64,000 bases of DNA from Perca fluviatilis (Eukaryota; Chordata; Actinopteri; Perciformes; Percidae). Location of the stretch: the NCBI RefSeq assembly GCF_010015445.1, contig NC_053128.1:5900127-5964126 (forward strand). Direction: 5' to 3'. Numbering within the stretch: the stretch's first letter is position 1; each line of letters starts with the position of its first letter. The position numbers and the translations under genes are program-made. Below, piece after piece: positions 13,301 through 52,389 of the stretch. The notes under the pieces are model-generated. The model was not told the origin of the DNA. It made no database searches and was given only the letters and a program-made list of their open reading frames with translations.

Positions 13301-16300
13301 CTCACTATGACCACTACTACTGTCATTACGAAACATTGTGCCAAAATATCAACAATAATGTCGCTGTCAGTGGGCTTATTTGCTAGCTAACCTTAGGAAA
13401 AATCCAGCAGATAGACGGTACCTTAGAGTAACATTACGTTAAACAGGTGATTTAACGTGCCTGCTCATTTACATAAAGTTTAACAAAACTAAATGCTGAG
13501 GGAACTACTTACTATGTTTTTTCATGTTTTTGAGCAGTATGCCTATACACCCCCACTAAGCTGGAAAAGGTTTTAAACAGTAAGTGAATACAGCGTGTTG
13601 GGGGAATACAACGTCTATAGACAGTTCACTACTGTAGTATACTGTCTATAACAACAGCAGGGGAGGCAGAGGGACCGCAGGGTTAGCTAACGTTAGCTTT
13701 TCCCAGACAACTGAGTTGGTTTTGCCTTTTTTTGCTCACCAAACGCTGCTGCCATCTTTACTTGCGCTGAGTTTTTAAATCCCAGCGGATGATATGCACA
13801 CGACTGGCCTCCCTGACTGACTGGCTTCGGGAGGGGCGGATGTGCGCATGCGCGTGTCATTCAGAACACAAGAAAAAATAAGAGTGTTCTTGCAAAACAG
13901 AACATGGCAAAATAATCTTTTTTTTCTCGATTATACTATTTTGGTGATCGTTAGGAGCCGAAATCGAAATCCAATTAATTGCACAGCCCTAGTGTGTACA
14001 GTTTATTAGTCGGTGAATAAATGCTAAATCTCCTCAAAACCCAAGTAAAGATCCCATGTCTTGCTTGCTAGGAGTCTCCAATGGCCAGACCTTCCTCCAC
14101 AGTGCTGCGGAGGAGGGTCTGGCTAGTCCAAACAACATACTGGAAGAAAAAGAAAAAAAGTGCTCTAGTTTATTGGCATTTCTTTAAACCAATTAAAATC
14201 GTCTTGGGCGCCGGACGGAGCCTCTACAAAATAGCCTGTGTATGTACGTTCAAAAGATGTTTTAGTCGTGCAACAGAAAACTGGACTGGACAGATAGTTT
14301 AGCTGTCTGGATTTACCCTGAGGAGCAGTTAACCATAGTGCTTAGAATAGAGTTTAGAATGCCAACACAAAGAAAATGGAAGGTGAGAGACATTCGGCCA
14401 AAAATTAGGGACATCCAGCGTAATTTCCGGCGGCACCTGAAAAATCCTGGAAATGAAACGTAGTCGATATAGACTAGCTTGCTAGTTGGTAGTTAAAGTG
14501 AAGGATGTTAGCCACGGAGCTAGCGGCAACTTCAGCGCAGGCTCACTAATGGCGTTTTTCCATTAAACGGTACCTGCTCGACTTGCCTGGCCTCTACTCG
14601 CCTTTTTTGGTTTTCCATTATGAAAAAAGGTCCGTGGTACCTGCCAACAGGTACTTTTTTTAGTACCACCTCCGTCCAGGTTCCAATGCGAGCTGAGGCG
14701 ATACCAAAAGATATCCCTCACTGCATCCGACAACCACTAAGCTTTATGAAAATAATTGCGTGATGTCACCAATATGCAAATCAGTGTATGATGCCATTTG
14801 CACTAAGCGCTCTAAAACCACAGAACAAAAACCCTGCTGAAGACTTTTAAAAATACTTTCTTGTTCTTACAGTCGTTTAACAGGGAGGCGGAGCTGATCT
14901 GTCTTACAGGGCCTTTCAGCTGGAAGCTGAACGGGTCACTGCTGCTGACGGCCACACAGGAAGAACTTCCTTTGTGGTGCTGCAGCTCCACTCTATGGAA
15001 GTCTGAGGTACTGTGTTAAGAACCACAAGGCAGCAGAAACACAAAGCAGGAAAAACACCACTCTGCTTCAAATCTACCTCAGCCATTACCGTTTTATATA
15101 AAAAAGAAATGTAGGTTAAAAAAAACCTACTGGGTTTTAAATAATTGTTTTAAAATGTCAGTATTTGATCATATCTGCAGGATACTGAGGCAGTCCAGTC
15201 CCTGGTTTCCAGGGTAGAGGAGACAGCCACGCTGACAGTCACTGCCGCTCTGTGAATAGGGGACAAAAGCCAGAGCGCCCCCGGTGGCTCCTTCAGAGAA
15301 CAGCATGCGGTCTCTCTGCTCCGTCAGCTCCTCGTACAGCAGGGAACCCAGCAGCTCAGGAGGGATGGAAGGCACCACGTCCGACAGCAGGGCGCTGTAC
15401 GTGTCCAGCGATCTGGAGGAATAGGACTGCGCGCATCTGGGCAAACGATACAACATGACGAAAAATAAAATACCGATCAGACAACCAGAGGTACTGATCA
15501 GTCCGGTCCACTCACATTTTATACTTCAGCATGTCAAGGAAGTTTTTCACCTTCCACATGTGGACTGAATCCCTGCGATATCTCTGCATTAAAAAAAATA
15601 AAAAAAACACATAAGTTTTAAATAATAGATGTTATCAATAACTGATTAGTCACCGCTTGTTAAATAACGACAGATGGAGAAGCCACTAGCCCTTTGTAGT
15701 GAGACCCATGATGGAAATATTTAATTTGTGTTTTGTTTGATTTAGATTTAAATGATTAGTGATCAATACACCTGTGGGTGACTGATTAGGGGAAATTTGT
15801 TAAAGTCTGAATCAATGCTTTATATATTCAGAAAAAGCCCAGTAACAGATAAAACGGAACAACTGGAGATCAAAGGGCTGGCAAGCATCTTAATACTATT
15901 TGTGTCTTTTCATATTTCATTCTATACAATCACAAAGCTTCCAGCGCCCAAACTGAAGTCTGTAAATTTTATATTTTTTGTCTAACCACTTTTTAAACAA
16001 ATAAATGAATTGTCAAGAGAAAGCCTATTCTTGTGAATCTCACCTCTCTCTGTCCTTGTTTAAAGTTGAAATTTTCGCTCAGAATTTCACTCATGCACCC
16101 GAAGGCGTCCAGGTAGTGGTCCATGAAGAAGTTCTCCATCTAAATACAAAACCTGTTAAAAAACCTCAAAACACAGAACAAAAAAGGCAAAAGACAACAA
16201 AATCTGAGGCTGCTAAGCACGGTTGGGTTTAAACCAATTCTGTTAATTATAAATCTGATCTGGTTTGTTTGGATTACTATTCATTCCATTTATTAAGTTA

Positions 16301-17373
16301 TGAGCCATATTGTGCATTAAATGTTAAATTGCATATTTACACATTTTCCACATTAAGATAAACCTAAGTCTCACATTGCCAGACCTACCTCCACAGGGCT
16401 GCGGAGGAAGGTCTGGCTGGTCCACACAACATTCTGGGATCTGAGAAAAACGAGCTCTGGTTTATTGGCATATCTATGCACCGGACGCAGGGACGAGCCT
16501 CTGCAAAATAGCCTTTATAAGGAACTTGTTTTGGTCGAACATGCACACGCAGGGAGGTAAGCTCTGGAATTAAAATGGCTGTCGAGTGTGTGATGAGATT
16601 AATAATAATAAATAAAAATAAAAAAAGATAAATATAATTTGATTGTCGGTTCTAGCTCGGAGGATGTTTCCCGAATCGACCGGAGTTTAGAATGCCAACA
16701 CAAAGAAAGCAGAAGGTGAGGGACATCCAGACAAAAATGAGGACATCAGCTTTTATTTACATTCAAATGTAAAAGCGAAGTATTCTTTGGATTAGGGGTG
16801 TCATGTTTTACTGGTATTGACGATAACAGTGATATTTAAAAATTAAATATTGACATCATGTTAATAATACACATATAGTGAAAATAACCTAGCACCTCTT
16901 AACTTCTTTTTCTTTTTGTCATCACCCTCACCCCGAGCCTTTCCGGTGTAAAAATATTTTCGGTTCATTACGAAACTATGACGGGCCTACCTATACTTAG
17001 GGCTAGGCGGTATATTGACTTTTTAAAGGTGTATGGATACATTTTCAAACAAGATATGGGATGAGACAATACTGTTAAAATCAATATAGTTTGACGTTGC
17101 GTTACATAAACCACTTCTTCTGTAAAGCCGGGCCTATGTTTGCATCTTTCCTATCATACTCTTTAGCCTGTGTTGATCCTGTGTGAAAAAGATACATAGT
17201 TCACATCTCTGGAATCATCTATCTGAGACAAGGCTTTGTTATGTGTTGAACTGTCACACTCACATGTTTTGTGAAGTCCAGCGGATCTGGGGGCGTAGTA
17301 GGCCAAAGGAAAGCTGAAAGAAAGGTTTACAAATACTTAAACACACATATACATATTATCTCTCTCTCTCTTA

Positions 17374-17441
<68 letters not shown>

Positions 17442-18290
17442 GTGTAAAACAAATATAACGAATAAAAAATACTTATTTAAGTTACAAACAGTGATAGAAG
17501 ACAGATGGAAAGATGTAGCAATAAGATAAATGTCGAACAGGTTTTAAGATGTTTATATGAAAATGTTTCACTGTTCTCCTAGATTTTATAATTACAGAAA
17601 AAACTGCAGAACTAAATGTTGTGTTATCTCACTATTTAATTTGTCATTTATTTCTTAACCCTGAAATATGTTGGCAGTCTTCCAGTTCTTCACCGTAACT
17701 TAAAAATAACACATACTACACAGATCCGGTATTAAATATAGAGTCTCAGACCTGCCTCAGTGCTCCAGATCTGAACTGGAGGGGGAACAGGGACTGTTGT
17801 TTGAGACCTGAATGACCTACAGTGAGACAAAACCGGCTGTCAGTTACTTACACTTTTTAGGAGACAGGAGGGGAATTGGTATTGGCTCAGTGTGACGCCA
17901 CGTCTCCCCTCTGACCTGATGCCTGGATGTGAATGTCCAGCTGGAGAGAGGACCAGAGGTGCCCTGAAACCACATACCAAAAAAAATAATAAAGTGTGAC
18001 AGTACAGATTACATTTTCAACTTTTCAATCCAGTCCTACTAACAGTCCAAATACCCAAAGGATTATGCTGCATTCAAAACAGAGAAACATCCCCACAGCA
18101 GAACATATGTAAAGTGCATAATGTCAGTGTTTAACAAAATCTAAATTTGTTAATAATCAGCAATATTCCAGAGCCTTGAATTTTATCAGAATCAGGAAGA
18201 CACACCTGAACGGTCTTTACACTGTGTTTGAAAAAATAAATAATCTAGACTGAAGTGTCTAGTTTTTGTGTGTATGACGGCAGAGTGGAG

Positions 18291-18340
<50 letters not shown>

Positions 18341-19001
18341 GTTAGGTGTAATATAAAAAAGGGTATGTCCAAGTTTTTACTCAATATCTCATAATTTAGA
18401 TTTTTTAATTTGTATGCATAACTTTACATTCATTCGTTTTCTTTTCCTGGCAGAAATGGGCTTCCAGAAGTTTCAAATGGTGACGTGACCAATGACACAG
18501 TTTGAATCATAGTTTTATGGTTTTTATCCTCCAATATACTTTACATGTGTCATGATTTAATCATACATTTCCTTACTTGATGCAAAACTAGTATTACATC
18601 TTGATAAATGTCCGCTGATAGTGGTGATAGCTGAATACAAATACGTTTTGCTGTTAATATTTATTTGTATAAAAGTAACATCCGTTTATTTATCCAATAA
18701 AATACGAGACTATTAGTTAGCTCTTCTCTGGATGAAAATAAATAATTCAAAAAAGTATAATAATACGTGTAAATATTGTAATAATCAAACATGCCTCGAG
18801 TATATTCATAGATATGGTTTGCAAAAATATTTACACCTTTATTAATATTAGTCAGTAGCATTGAGCTGACAGCTAACCACCCACCTGAGGTCTGACTCGG
18901 TCGTAGCAGCCCCAGTTTCCAGCGCAGTGTTTCAGGACCGAGTCCGGAGGTGCGCAGTTGTAAAACGAAGGAAAAAGCTGCTGTGGGAACTGGTAATCCA
19001 T
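1749..19001 (-). CDS. taf1c: TAF1C, RNA polymerase I SL1/TIF-IB subunit C (gene span, 16 coding exons)
   Basis: TAF1C is a subunit of the nucleolar SL1/TIF-IB selectivity factor that recruits RNA polymerase I to rDNA promoters. The joined exons total about 1,069 codons; mammalian TAF1C is about 870 by recall. Family landmarks in order are GGALAFVP (E7), FQLKGPVRQ (E8), [11 protein letters not shown] (E9), [14 protein letters not shown] then ADRTGVEL (E11), MPMLKWDH (E13), an acidic/basic low-complexity C-terminal region (E15) and the terminal KKSRMGF (E16). The middle exons match the TAF1C beta-propeller; the tail matches the family's disordered basic C-terminus. All exon phases agree except at the E14/E15 junction, where an expected part before DIFYQ is replaced by homopolymers. 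The ATG at 19001 has an in-frame TAA directly upstream. The gene is head to head with WDR7. Orthology is very likely. Confidence 0.93.
2277..3433. mobile_element. hAT-like non-autonomous element in the TAF1C E15-E16 intron
   Basis: Starts TAGGGCTG and ends CAGCCCTA, the inverted ends of a common fish hAT-like family. Inside are AT-rich TTGCAATTAAATCGCAA-type tracts. The flanking 8-mers do not match, so it may be two fused or rearranged elements. No transposase frame is visible. Confidence 0.55.
3928..4078. repeat. (TA)n and (CA)/(TACA)n compound microsatellite
   Basis: 85 bp of pure TA, then TACA and CA units. It directly abuts and replaces the left part of the Tc1 copy that follows. Confidence 0.97.
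4079..5008 (+). mobile_element. Tc1-family transposon copy 1, 5'-truncated
   Basis: Nearly identical to the copy at 53979-55139, starting at the segment that follows CACACACA in that copy. About 190 bp (left TIR, start codon and HTH region) are missing, replaced by the microsatellite. The degenerate right terminus GATCCTAATAATCTTTAAGG is at about 4982-5001. Confidence 0.9.
4084..4974 (+). pseudogene. Tc1 transposase pseudogene (DD34E), copy 1
   Basis: Shows [20 protein letters not shown] and [20 protein letters not shown] of the DNA-binding part, then [13 protein letters not shown] (second Asp) and [19 protein letters not shown] (Glu). A deletion of about 35 nt near 4405, compared with copy 2, removes the [14 protein letters not shown] region and shifts the frame. 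There is no start codon and it is not functional. Confidence 0.9.
5031..5109. repeat. (CA)n microsatellite
   Basis: 79 bp CA tract between the Tc1 remnant and TAF1C E15, within the E15-E16 intron. Confidence 0.98.
5236..6570 (-). CDS. taf1c: TAF1C coding exon E15 (long C-terminal exon, 5' border damaged)
   Basis: 445 open codons from [12 protein letters not shown] to SSLFAPQ, with donor GTAAGA, phase 0 out. It includes the acidic/serine stretch [12 protein letters not shown], the tryptophan-rich [14 protein letters not shown], and the basic [13 protein letters not shown] followed by LSGSFTSS (family: RRTQLSSSFSLSG). DIFYQ is the counterpart of mammalian GDVFYQ, which should be preceded by about 30 more residues. 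Here it is preceded by 16 C, a short spacer, 22 C and 17 T on the plus strand. The true acceptor cannot be placed, and the E14 phase does not fit the visible bases. Confidence 0.9.
6571..6637. repeat. Poly-C / poly-C / poly-T tract at the damaged TAF1C exon border
   Basis: Sixteen C, a spacer of about 13 bases, 22 C and 17 T in succession. It lies exactly where the 5' part of TAF1C E15 should be. Such tracts are prone to sequencing and assembly error. Confidence 0.9.
7265..7315. repeat. (CA)n microsatellite forming the TAF1C E14 donor
   Basis: On the coding (minus) strand it reads (GT)n starting at the first intron base, so the splice donor is part of the repeat. Confidence 0.97.
7316..7453 (-). 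CDS. taf1c: TAF1C coding exon E14, donor inside a GT microsatellite
   Basis: 138 nt encoding [20 protein letters not shown] then [20 protein letters not shown]. It parallels the mammalian AGPPQSLPSRIDSLPAF segment. The exon ends GCTGCAG and the intron begins at once with a GT repeat (plus-strand CA tract 7265-7315), so the donor is GTGTGT. Confidence 0.88.
7587..7755 (-). CDS. taf1c: TAF1C coding exon E13
   Basis: 169 nt encoding [20 protein letters not shown] and then [18 protein letters not shown]. It matches the mammalian FSLYLVDERLPLVPMLKWNH and LLLGGQGGQLQLLHL. The acceptor is CTCTGTCAG and the donor is GTCAGT. Confidence 0.95.
7842..7878. repeat. Retroelement 3'-tail fragment (TTTATTGATCCCC motif)
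   Basis: ACTTTATTGATCCCCCAAGG followed by GGAAATTACA is the tail typical of fish LINE/SINE families. Only the tail is present. Confidence 0.5.
8161..8191. repeat. Perfect inverted repeat, 13-bp arms, 5-bp loop
   Basis: ATCCCCAGAGGAT, CATTC, ATCCTCTGGGGAT. It lies in the TAF1C E12-E13 intron, inside an unassigned open frame (8081-8365, +) with no recognised domain. Confidence 0.9.
8450..8800. mobile_element. hAT-like MITE fragment (TAGGGCTGGGCAATATATCG family)
   Basis: The left end TAGGGCTGGGCAATATATCG and the ATATCG-rich body are a widespread fish repeat. The right end is not clear. Confidence 0.5.
9011..9058. repeat. LINE 3'-tail fragment
   Basis: AGAATCAGAATCAGAAAAGC followed by TTTATTGCCAAGTATG, a fish LINE tail signature. 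No coding part is attached. Confidence 0.5.
9196..9324 (-). CDS. taf1c: TAF1C coding exon E12
   Basis: 43 codons, phase 0/0, including [20 protein letters not shown], the counterpart of the mammalian LFRLG and GERVLL segment. It ends HLITTQ before GTACAT. The acceptor is CCCTCCAG. Confidence 0.9.
9548..11600. mobile_element. Composite MITE (TAAAGGTGCAATATGTAA ends) in TAF1C intron E11-E12
   Basis: Two left ends (9548 and 10387) share TAAAGGTGCAATATGTAA and the following bases. The right end TATATTGGACCTTTA is at 11586-11600. The repeated body (GTTCACGGGGGATGCCAGG, GAGTAGCTAACGTTAGATGC) indicates one element inserted into another, or tandem copies. A related copy is at 32260-33120, and a fragment at 11823-11905 repeats 9640-9720. 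No transposase frame is present. Confidence 0.7.
12218..12353 (-). CDS. taf1c: TAF1C coding exon E11
   Basis: 136 nt with the most diagnostic motif of the gene, [20 protein letters not shown] followed by TGVELTDIR. Mammals have SSWRWADFTAHPRVL and GDRTGVK. The acceptor is CCTATCAG and the donor is GTGAGA, phase 0 out. Confidence 0.95.
12486..12557 (-). CDS. taf1c: TAF1C coding exon E10
   Basis: 72 nt encoding [20 protein letters not shown] then TVGRG. This matches SPHLPGELAICSRSGAVCLW of the mammalian propeller. The acceptor is GTTTTCAG and the donor is GTGAGA. Confidence 0.88.
12715..12832 (-). CDS. taf1c: TAF1C coding exon E9
   Basis: 118 nt. It has a [18 protein letters not shown] propeller strand with the family's AVRSDxxCxVWxF pattern, followed by EVATCINV. 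The acceptor is TTTGCAG and the donor is GTGAGT. Confidence 0.9.
13058..13991. mobile_element. Non-autonomous hAT element with 8-bp target duplication
   Basis: Starts TAGGGCTGCTCGATTAT and ends AATTGCACAGCCCTA, with inverted TAGGGCTG ends. It is flanked on both sides by the identical octamer GTGTGTAC (13050-13057 and 13992-13999), the hAT signature. 934 bp, no transposase. It sits in the TAF1C E8-E9 intron. Confidence 0.85.
14065..14430 (+). repeat. MITE family A copy 1 (CCTCCACAG...GGTCTGGCTAGTC)
   Basis: Shares CCAGACCTTCCTCCACAG, TTTATTGGCATTTCT and CTCTACAAAATAGCC with 16366-16760, and the reverse complement with 23445-23846. Intronic in TAF1C. Confidence 0.7.
14546..14860. repeat. MITE family B fragment (GGTACCTGCT ... 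GTACCACCTCCGTC)
   Basis: The TTTTCCATTA, GGTACTTTTTTTAGTACCACC and GTTCCAATGCGAGCTGAGGC motifs recur at 29005-29460, 39845-39975 and 48412-48560. It ends just before TAF1C E8. Confidence 0.6.
14871..15002 (-). CDS. taf1c: TAF1C coding exon E8
   Basis: 132 nt encoding [14 protein letters not shown] to [17 protein letters not shown]. The acceptor is ACCTCAG and the donor is [14 protein letters not shown] corresponds to QLQGPVRQ of mammals. From recall, mammals have roughly 20 more residues between this motif and AVRSD of the next exon, so an exon could be missing here or unseen in the repeat-filled intron. Confidence 0.88.
15186..15436 (-). CDS. taf1c: TAF1C coding exon E7
   Basis: 251 nt with phase 2 in and phase 1 out, running from [17 protein letters not shown] to NQGLDCL. 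It contains [20 protein letters not shown] and [11 protein letters not shown], matching the family's LLHEEL and CTGGALAWVP. The donor GTATCC follows CTCA; reading past it meets a stop eight codons later. Confidence 0.9.
15516..15583 (-). CDS. taf1c: TAF1C coding exon E6
   Basis: 68 nt encoding [22 protein letters not shown] plus two bases. The acceptor is AATGCAG and the donor is GTGAGT. The basic segment VKNFLDML parallels VKKLLQDL of mammalian TAF1C. Confidence 0.82.
16044..16139 (-). CDS. taf1c: TAF1C coding exon E5
   Basis: 32 codons, [14 protein letters not shown] to FKQGQRE, between a TGTATTTAG acceptor and a GTGAGA donor, phase 0 on both sides. It reads as the helical segment before the propeller. 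Confidence 0.8.
16366..16760 (+). repeat. MITE family A copy 2
   Basis: CCAGACCTACCTCCACAGGG, GGTCTGGCTGGTCCACACAA and GCCTCTGCAAAATAGCC match the copies at 14065 and 23445. In the TAF1C E4-E5 intron. Confidence 0.7.
17264..17313 (-). CDS. taf1c: TAF1C coding exon E4
   Basis: 50 nt encoding [17 protein letters not shown], with acceptor TTCTTTCAG and donor GTGAGT, phase 0 out. The proline-rich PPxDP stretch resembles the corresponding part of mammalian TAF1C. Confidence 0.75.
17359..17437. repeat. (TC)n(TA)n compound microsatellite
   Basis: CT units, then 33 bp of TA, in the TAF1C E3-E4 intron. Confidence 0.95.
17752..17775 (-). CDS. taf1c: TAF1C micro-exon E3 (24 nt)
   Basis: 24 nt encoding FQIWSTEA across its borders. 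It has a pyrimidine-rich acceptor (CCCCCTCCAG) and a GTCTGA donor, and its phase joins E2 to E4 without a stop. The intron to E2 is then 76 nt, a usual teleost minimum. Using the nearer GTAG acceptor would need a 37-nt intron, which is implausibly short. Confidence 0.6.
17852..17963 (-). CDS. taf1c: TAF1C coding exon E2
   Basis: 112 nt, phase 0 in, phase 1 out. The acceptor is GTGGTTTCAG and the donor is the strong GTAAGT, giving [11 protein letters not shown] to IPLLSPKK. An earlier GTCAGA donor exists at codon 16 but leads into a stop with E3, so the longer form is preferred. Confidence 0.65.
18293..18338. repeat. (CA)n microsatellite
   Basis: 46 bp CA tract in the first TAF1C intron. Confidence 0.97.
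18885..19001 (-). CDS. taf1c: TAF1C coding exon E1 (start codon)
   Basis: 39 codons starting [12 protein letters not shown] and ending DRVRPQ before a GTGGGT donor, phase 0. An in-frame TAA immediately precedes the ATG, so no longer N-terminus is possible in this exon. The N-terminus is poorly conserved in the family, so assignment rests on its splice link to E2-E5. Confidence 0.75.
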
Positions 19002-19400
19002 TTAAACTGTCAAACTAATCTAATTAAAATAACTGTCCAGTTTTCTAATAATGTTTGTGTCGTCGTTTCTTTACTCTCTCAGTGTGTACGGGAACACGTC
19101 TGAACATGTTGTTCTGCGGCTTAGCTAACGCTAGCTCCCCGGACAGATGGCACGAATAATCACGTTTCTCCTCTTCTAATCATCAGGACACGCGTTCAGA
19201 ACCTCAAACAACAAGTTGTACATGTCAAAGGAAACAGAACAGCCCGGTGAGGCACAGAACTGTGGTAGAATTGTCCAAAACCCTCAGTGTACCACCGAAC
19301 ACGTGCAGACTCGCGACCAGAAAACGACAGTCAAGCTCGGGGTATGAGCAGCTGGCAACAACAACAATAAGACTTCCGGTTGGTCTGATTTCTTTTTTAC
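19002..19400 (-). promoter_or_regulatory. taf1c: TAF1C 5' UTR / promoter region with ETS-type motif
   Basis: The sequence immediately upstream of the TAF1C ATG. At 19372-19380 ACTTCCGGT is the reverse complement of ACCGGAAGT, an ideal ETS/GABP site common in housekeeping promoters. No TATA box is evident. The transcription start is inferred only. Confidence 0.45.
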
Positions 19401-19757
19401 CACCTTTTATTATTACTGAAAAGTGGCAAAGAGATGAATGACAAAACAATACAACTAATAATACGTATAAAATGACAAACCATGTAAGATAACAACAAAC
19501 AAACACAATAATAAGTGTATTAATAAACTCGACTTTAAAAACGTAATCATTTGGGCTTTTATTTTGAAAGGTAAATGCGGAGGTTGTTTTAGTAAAAAGG
19601 AGTAGGTGTTTGGCGTAAGAGAACGTTTAAACAAGCCAAGTTAGCCCTCTGAGCTAATGCGTTGCTAACTTATATAGTAAATAAAACGGAGGCTCCGTAA
19701 CCTCAACCAGCGTGAAACAAAACGGCACACTCCACTATATCTAGTCACAACAGCGCA

Positions 19758-20215
19758 TTTTCAATTCAATTTTATTTATACTGTCAAATCATAACAGAAG
19801 TTATCAGGACACAAGACAGTAGGTTTAGACCACACTGTAAATTTACAGAGACCCAACAATTCCCCCCAAGAGCAAGCATTTAGTGCAACAGTGGCAAGGA
19901 AAATCTTGCAGAAACCTCAGACAGAACCATGCAGGCTCTTTGGGAAACAGCGACACAGATACAGAAGTATGATTTCGTAATAATTATAGCAGTTGGCATG
20001 ATGTGCAGTGGCAATTATAGTAAAAATAAAGGCAATAGAACTATGACTAGAAATAATAAGTAGCAGTGCAGGGCGTAGCAGGGCATCGAGCAGGACCACA
20101 GCAGCTACAAAAACAATCCAGGTGCCACCACAATCCAAGGAAATCTGCGAGGCAAGAAAGCATAAGGACTCCGGGGAAGAAACTCCCAGGATATACATTG
20201 CCAATATGTAATTCA
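19758..20215 (-). repeat. Retroelement-like repeat between TAF1C and WDR7
   Basis: ATTCAATTTTATTTATACTG, TTTAGACCACACTGTAAA, CCCCCCAAGAGCAAGCATTT and AACCTCAGACAGAACCATGC are pieces of a very common teleost dispersed repeat. Orientation is uncertain. Confidence 0.6.
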
Positions 20216-20239
20216 GTTCTTTCTAGTAAAAAAAAAAAA

Positions 20240-20440
20240 CTAAAACATTTCAGATATACAATTACATTCTTCCTATCCACAATTGTTATTTCAGATATCC
20301 ACAACCTTCTTACTAGGAGAAATGACATTCTTGTGTTTTGGGCTTCTAATTTCAGATATCCACAACTTCATTCTTCCTATCCAAAATGAACATTCTAGAT
20401 ATTTGAAATAGAATAACTCCAATTGTGGATATCTGTTTTC
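20240..20440. repeat. Palindromic MITE-like sequence (TTTCAGATATCCACAA units)
   Basis: TTTCAGATATCCACAAC occurs twice (about 20290 and 20351), followed by the inverted CAATTGTGGATATCTG at about 20419-20434. It lies just upstream of the presumed WDR7 first exon. Confidence 0.5.
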
Positions 20441-20559
20441 AATTCGGATCTTCTTGCGTCCAACCTGGAGACTGCAGCAAAACTGTGCACGTGCCCCAGG
20501 TTTTTACTTTGAAAACACGAGACCGGATGTGACTCTCAGTTGTCAAGTGATCAGCTGAC

Positions 20560-20702
20560 CGAAACAGGTCGGCTTCTCGGTGAGACAAGCAGCTAAAAAC
20601 AAGACGAAAAGGAGGTTCATTTCTGTTTTTATTTGCGACGGAGGGAAACGTTCGTCGATAAGCCTTTCTTTAAAGGGAAATGTTCCAGTAGGACTTTTAG
20701 TG
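20560..20702 (+). other. wdr7: Presumed non-coding first exon of WDR7 (5' UTR)
   Basis: A GC-moderate stretch (GGTCGGCTTCTCGGTGAGAC ... TTGCGACGGAGGGAAACG) ends at AGTG before a GTACGT donor at 20703, upstream of the first coding exon at 22087. A weak ETS-like CCGGATGTG lies at 20523-20531. The start is a guess; only the donor is supported. Confidence 0.35.
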
Positions 20703-22024
20703 GTACGTATATACAGTTTTCTACATTGTGTTTTGATTCAGTTATTCGCGTAGCTAACCCGAATGTCGCGACATTGCAGTTATGGTTTAGCGTTAGCATA
20801 GCGTAAGCACCACATAGCTCACTGCACAAATATGTCCTTTCACGTAGCTTTAAGTTAAAATATCGGCATAATTCTCTGCTGCTGACCTTCTCCCAGGTGT
20901 TAGGGACTGTTCAGCATCTCACTGTGATGTAAACGTATAACCCTTTACTCCCCAAACGAGGCTGCCTGCTGCACAGCCTGCAGACCTCCTGCAAACCTGC
21001 ATGAAACGTCAAGGTTAATTAACGTCATTCAAATGTAGTGCAAAAACACAAACTGTTGATGTTTTGATGTAAAGGTGTGTACTCTTTGTTGTCCATTACT
21101 GTCAAAAGGTCACTGCTGTTTATTTCCTTGTCTTCGTGACAGGACAGTGACTCGACATTGTATTCGTGTCTGCCTGGAGATATAACGTTAAATGACACGA
21201 CTAAAGTAAACATTAACTGATTTGACAAGTCCTAAGGATTTTGTGAACTGGACGTAATGTTATGTCAGCATCTAACTATATTGTCTGTACACATGCTAAA
21301 CGTGAGCATATTAGCATGCTACAGCATGCTATGTATTTAGCATATTTAGCATGTCATGACCGCTTTATTGGCCAAATATGTGTACACATACTAGGGGTGT
21401 GACTCCGGTTTTTGTTGCTGTCAATGGTACACACTTTTCCAATTGTAATAGAGAGACATACAGCTAAAAGATAAATATATGTAAAACATTACACTATTAT
21501 ACAGGCTTCATACAAGAGGGGAAAAAACAGATGCATACTCTGTTCATATTCTGTTTGGTGGCTAATCCAAACCAGGCAGTGATTGATGTGCAGAGAACAG
21601 ACTAGATGGTTGCAGTGTAGAACTGGATCAGCACCTCCCAAAGGCAGGTTGAACTTACTGATCTCCAATGGCTCAGATCATAACATTTAAAATCGGCCTA
21701 CACTTTCAAAAGAACTAAAAACTGTTACAGGATCTGAGAGGCCTCCCTGATTTATACATACAAACATTACTGATACTCCTTCTAGGGTGGTGCAAGACCC
21801 ATGTGGTGCAGTCCCAACCCAAATGTTTAGTAATATTAGCCTCTACAGTAGGGTTAGGTGACACATAATACATACTGTGAGAACATTTCCACCAAAGTAT
21901 GTATGCCCACTGCAGTTGGTCATATTGAAAATCAATGAGCAGGTCTGTGTTATGGCAGTATTGAATTTGCAGGACTTGTTCATCACTGTGATAAAGTACC
22001 TAGATTTTCCCAGTATTAAAATGA

Positions 22025-52109
<30,085 letters not shown>

Positions 52110-52389
52110 TGACTTCAGCTTTCAGCCAAGTGCACTAGTGCTAGGGGATTAGCCAATTAAGTCAACAGAATATTATTTGTTGTCATTTATTAAGCAGAAA
52201 TACCAAATTTCCAGCTTCTCAAAAATAAGGATGTGCTGCTTGTGTGTTTTTTATGATTGTAAATTGAGTTTCTTTGGACAAAACAAGCAATTTGAAGATG
52301 TTATCTTTGCTCCACAAAACTGAGGGATGTTTTTCACTATTTTATGACATTTTATAGAGTAAACGAATAGTCTACTACCGTGCCATTGG

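Noticed and set aside
17817..17853. A 37-nt intron between TAF1C E2 and E3
   Set aside because: It keeps the frame but is below any usual vertebrate intron length; the 76-nt alternative uses better sites.
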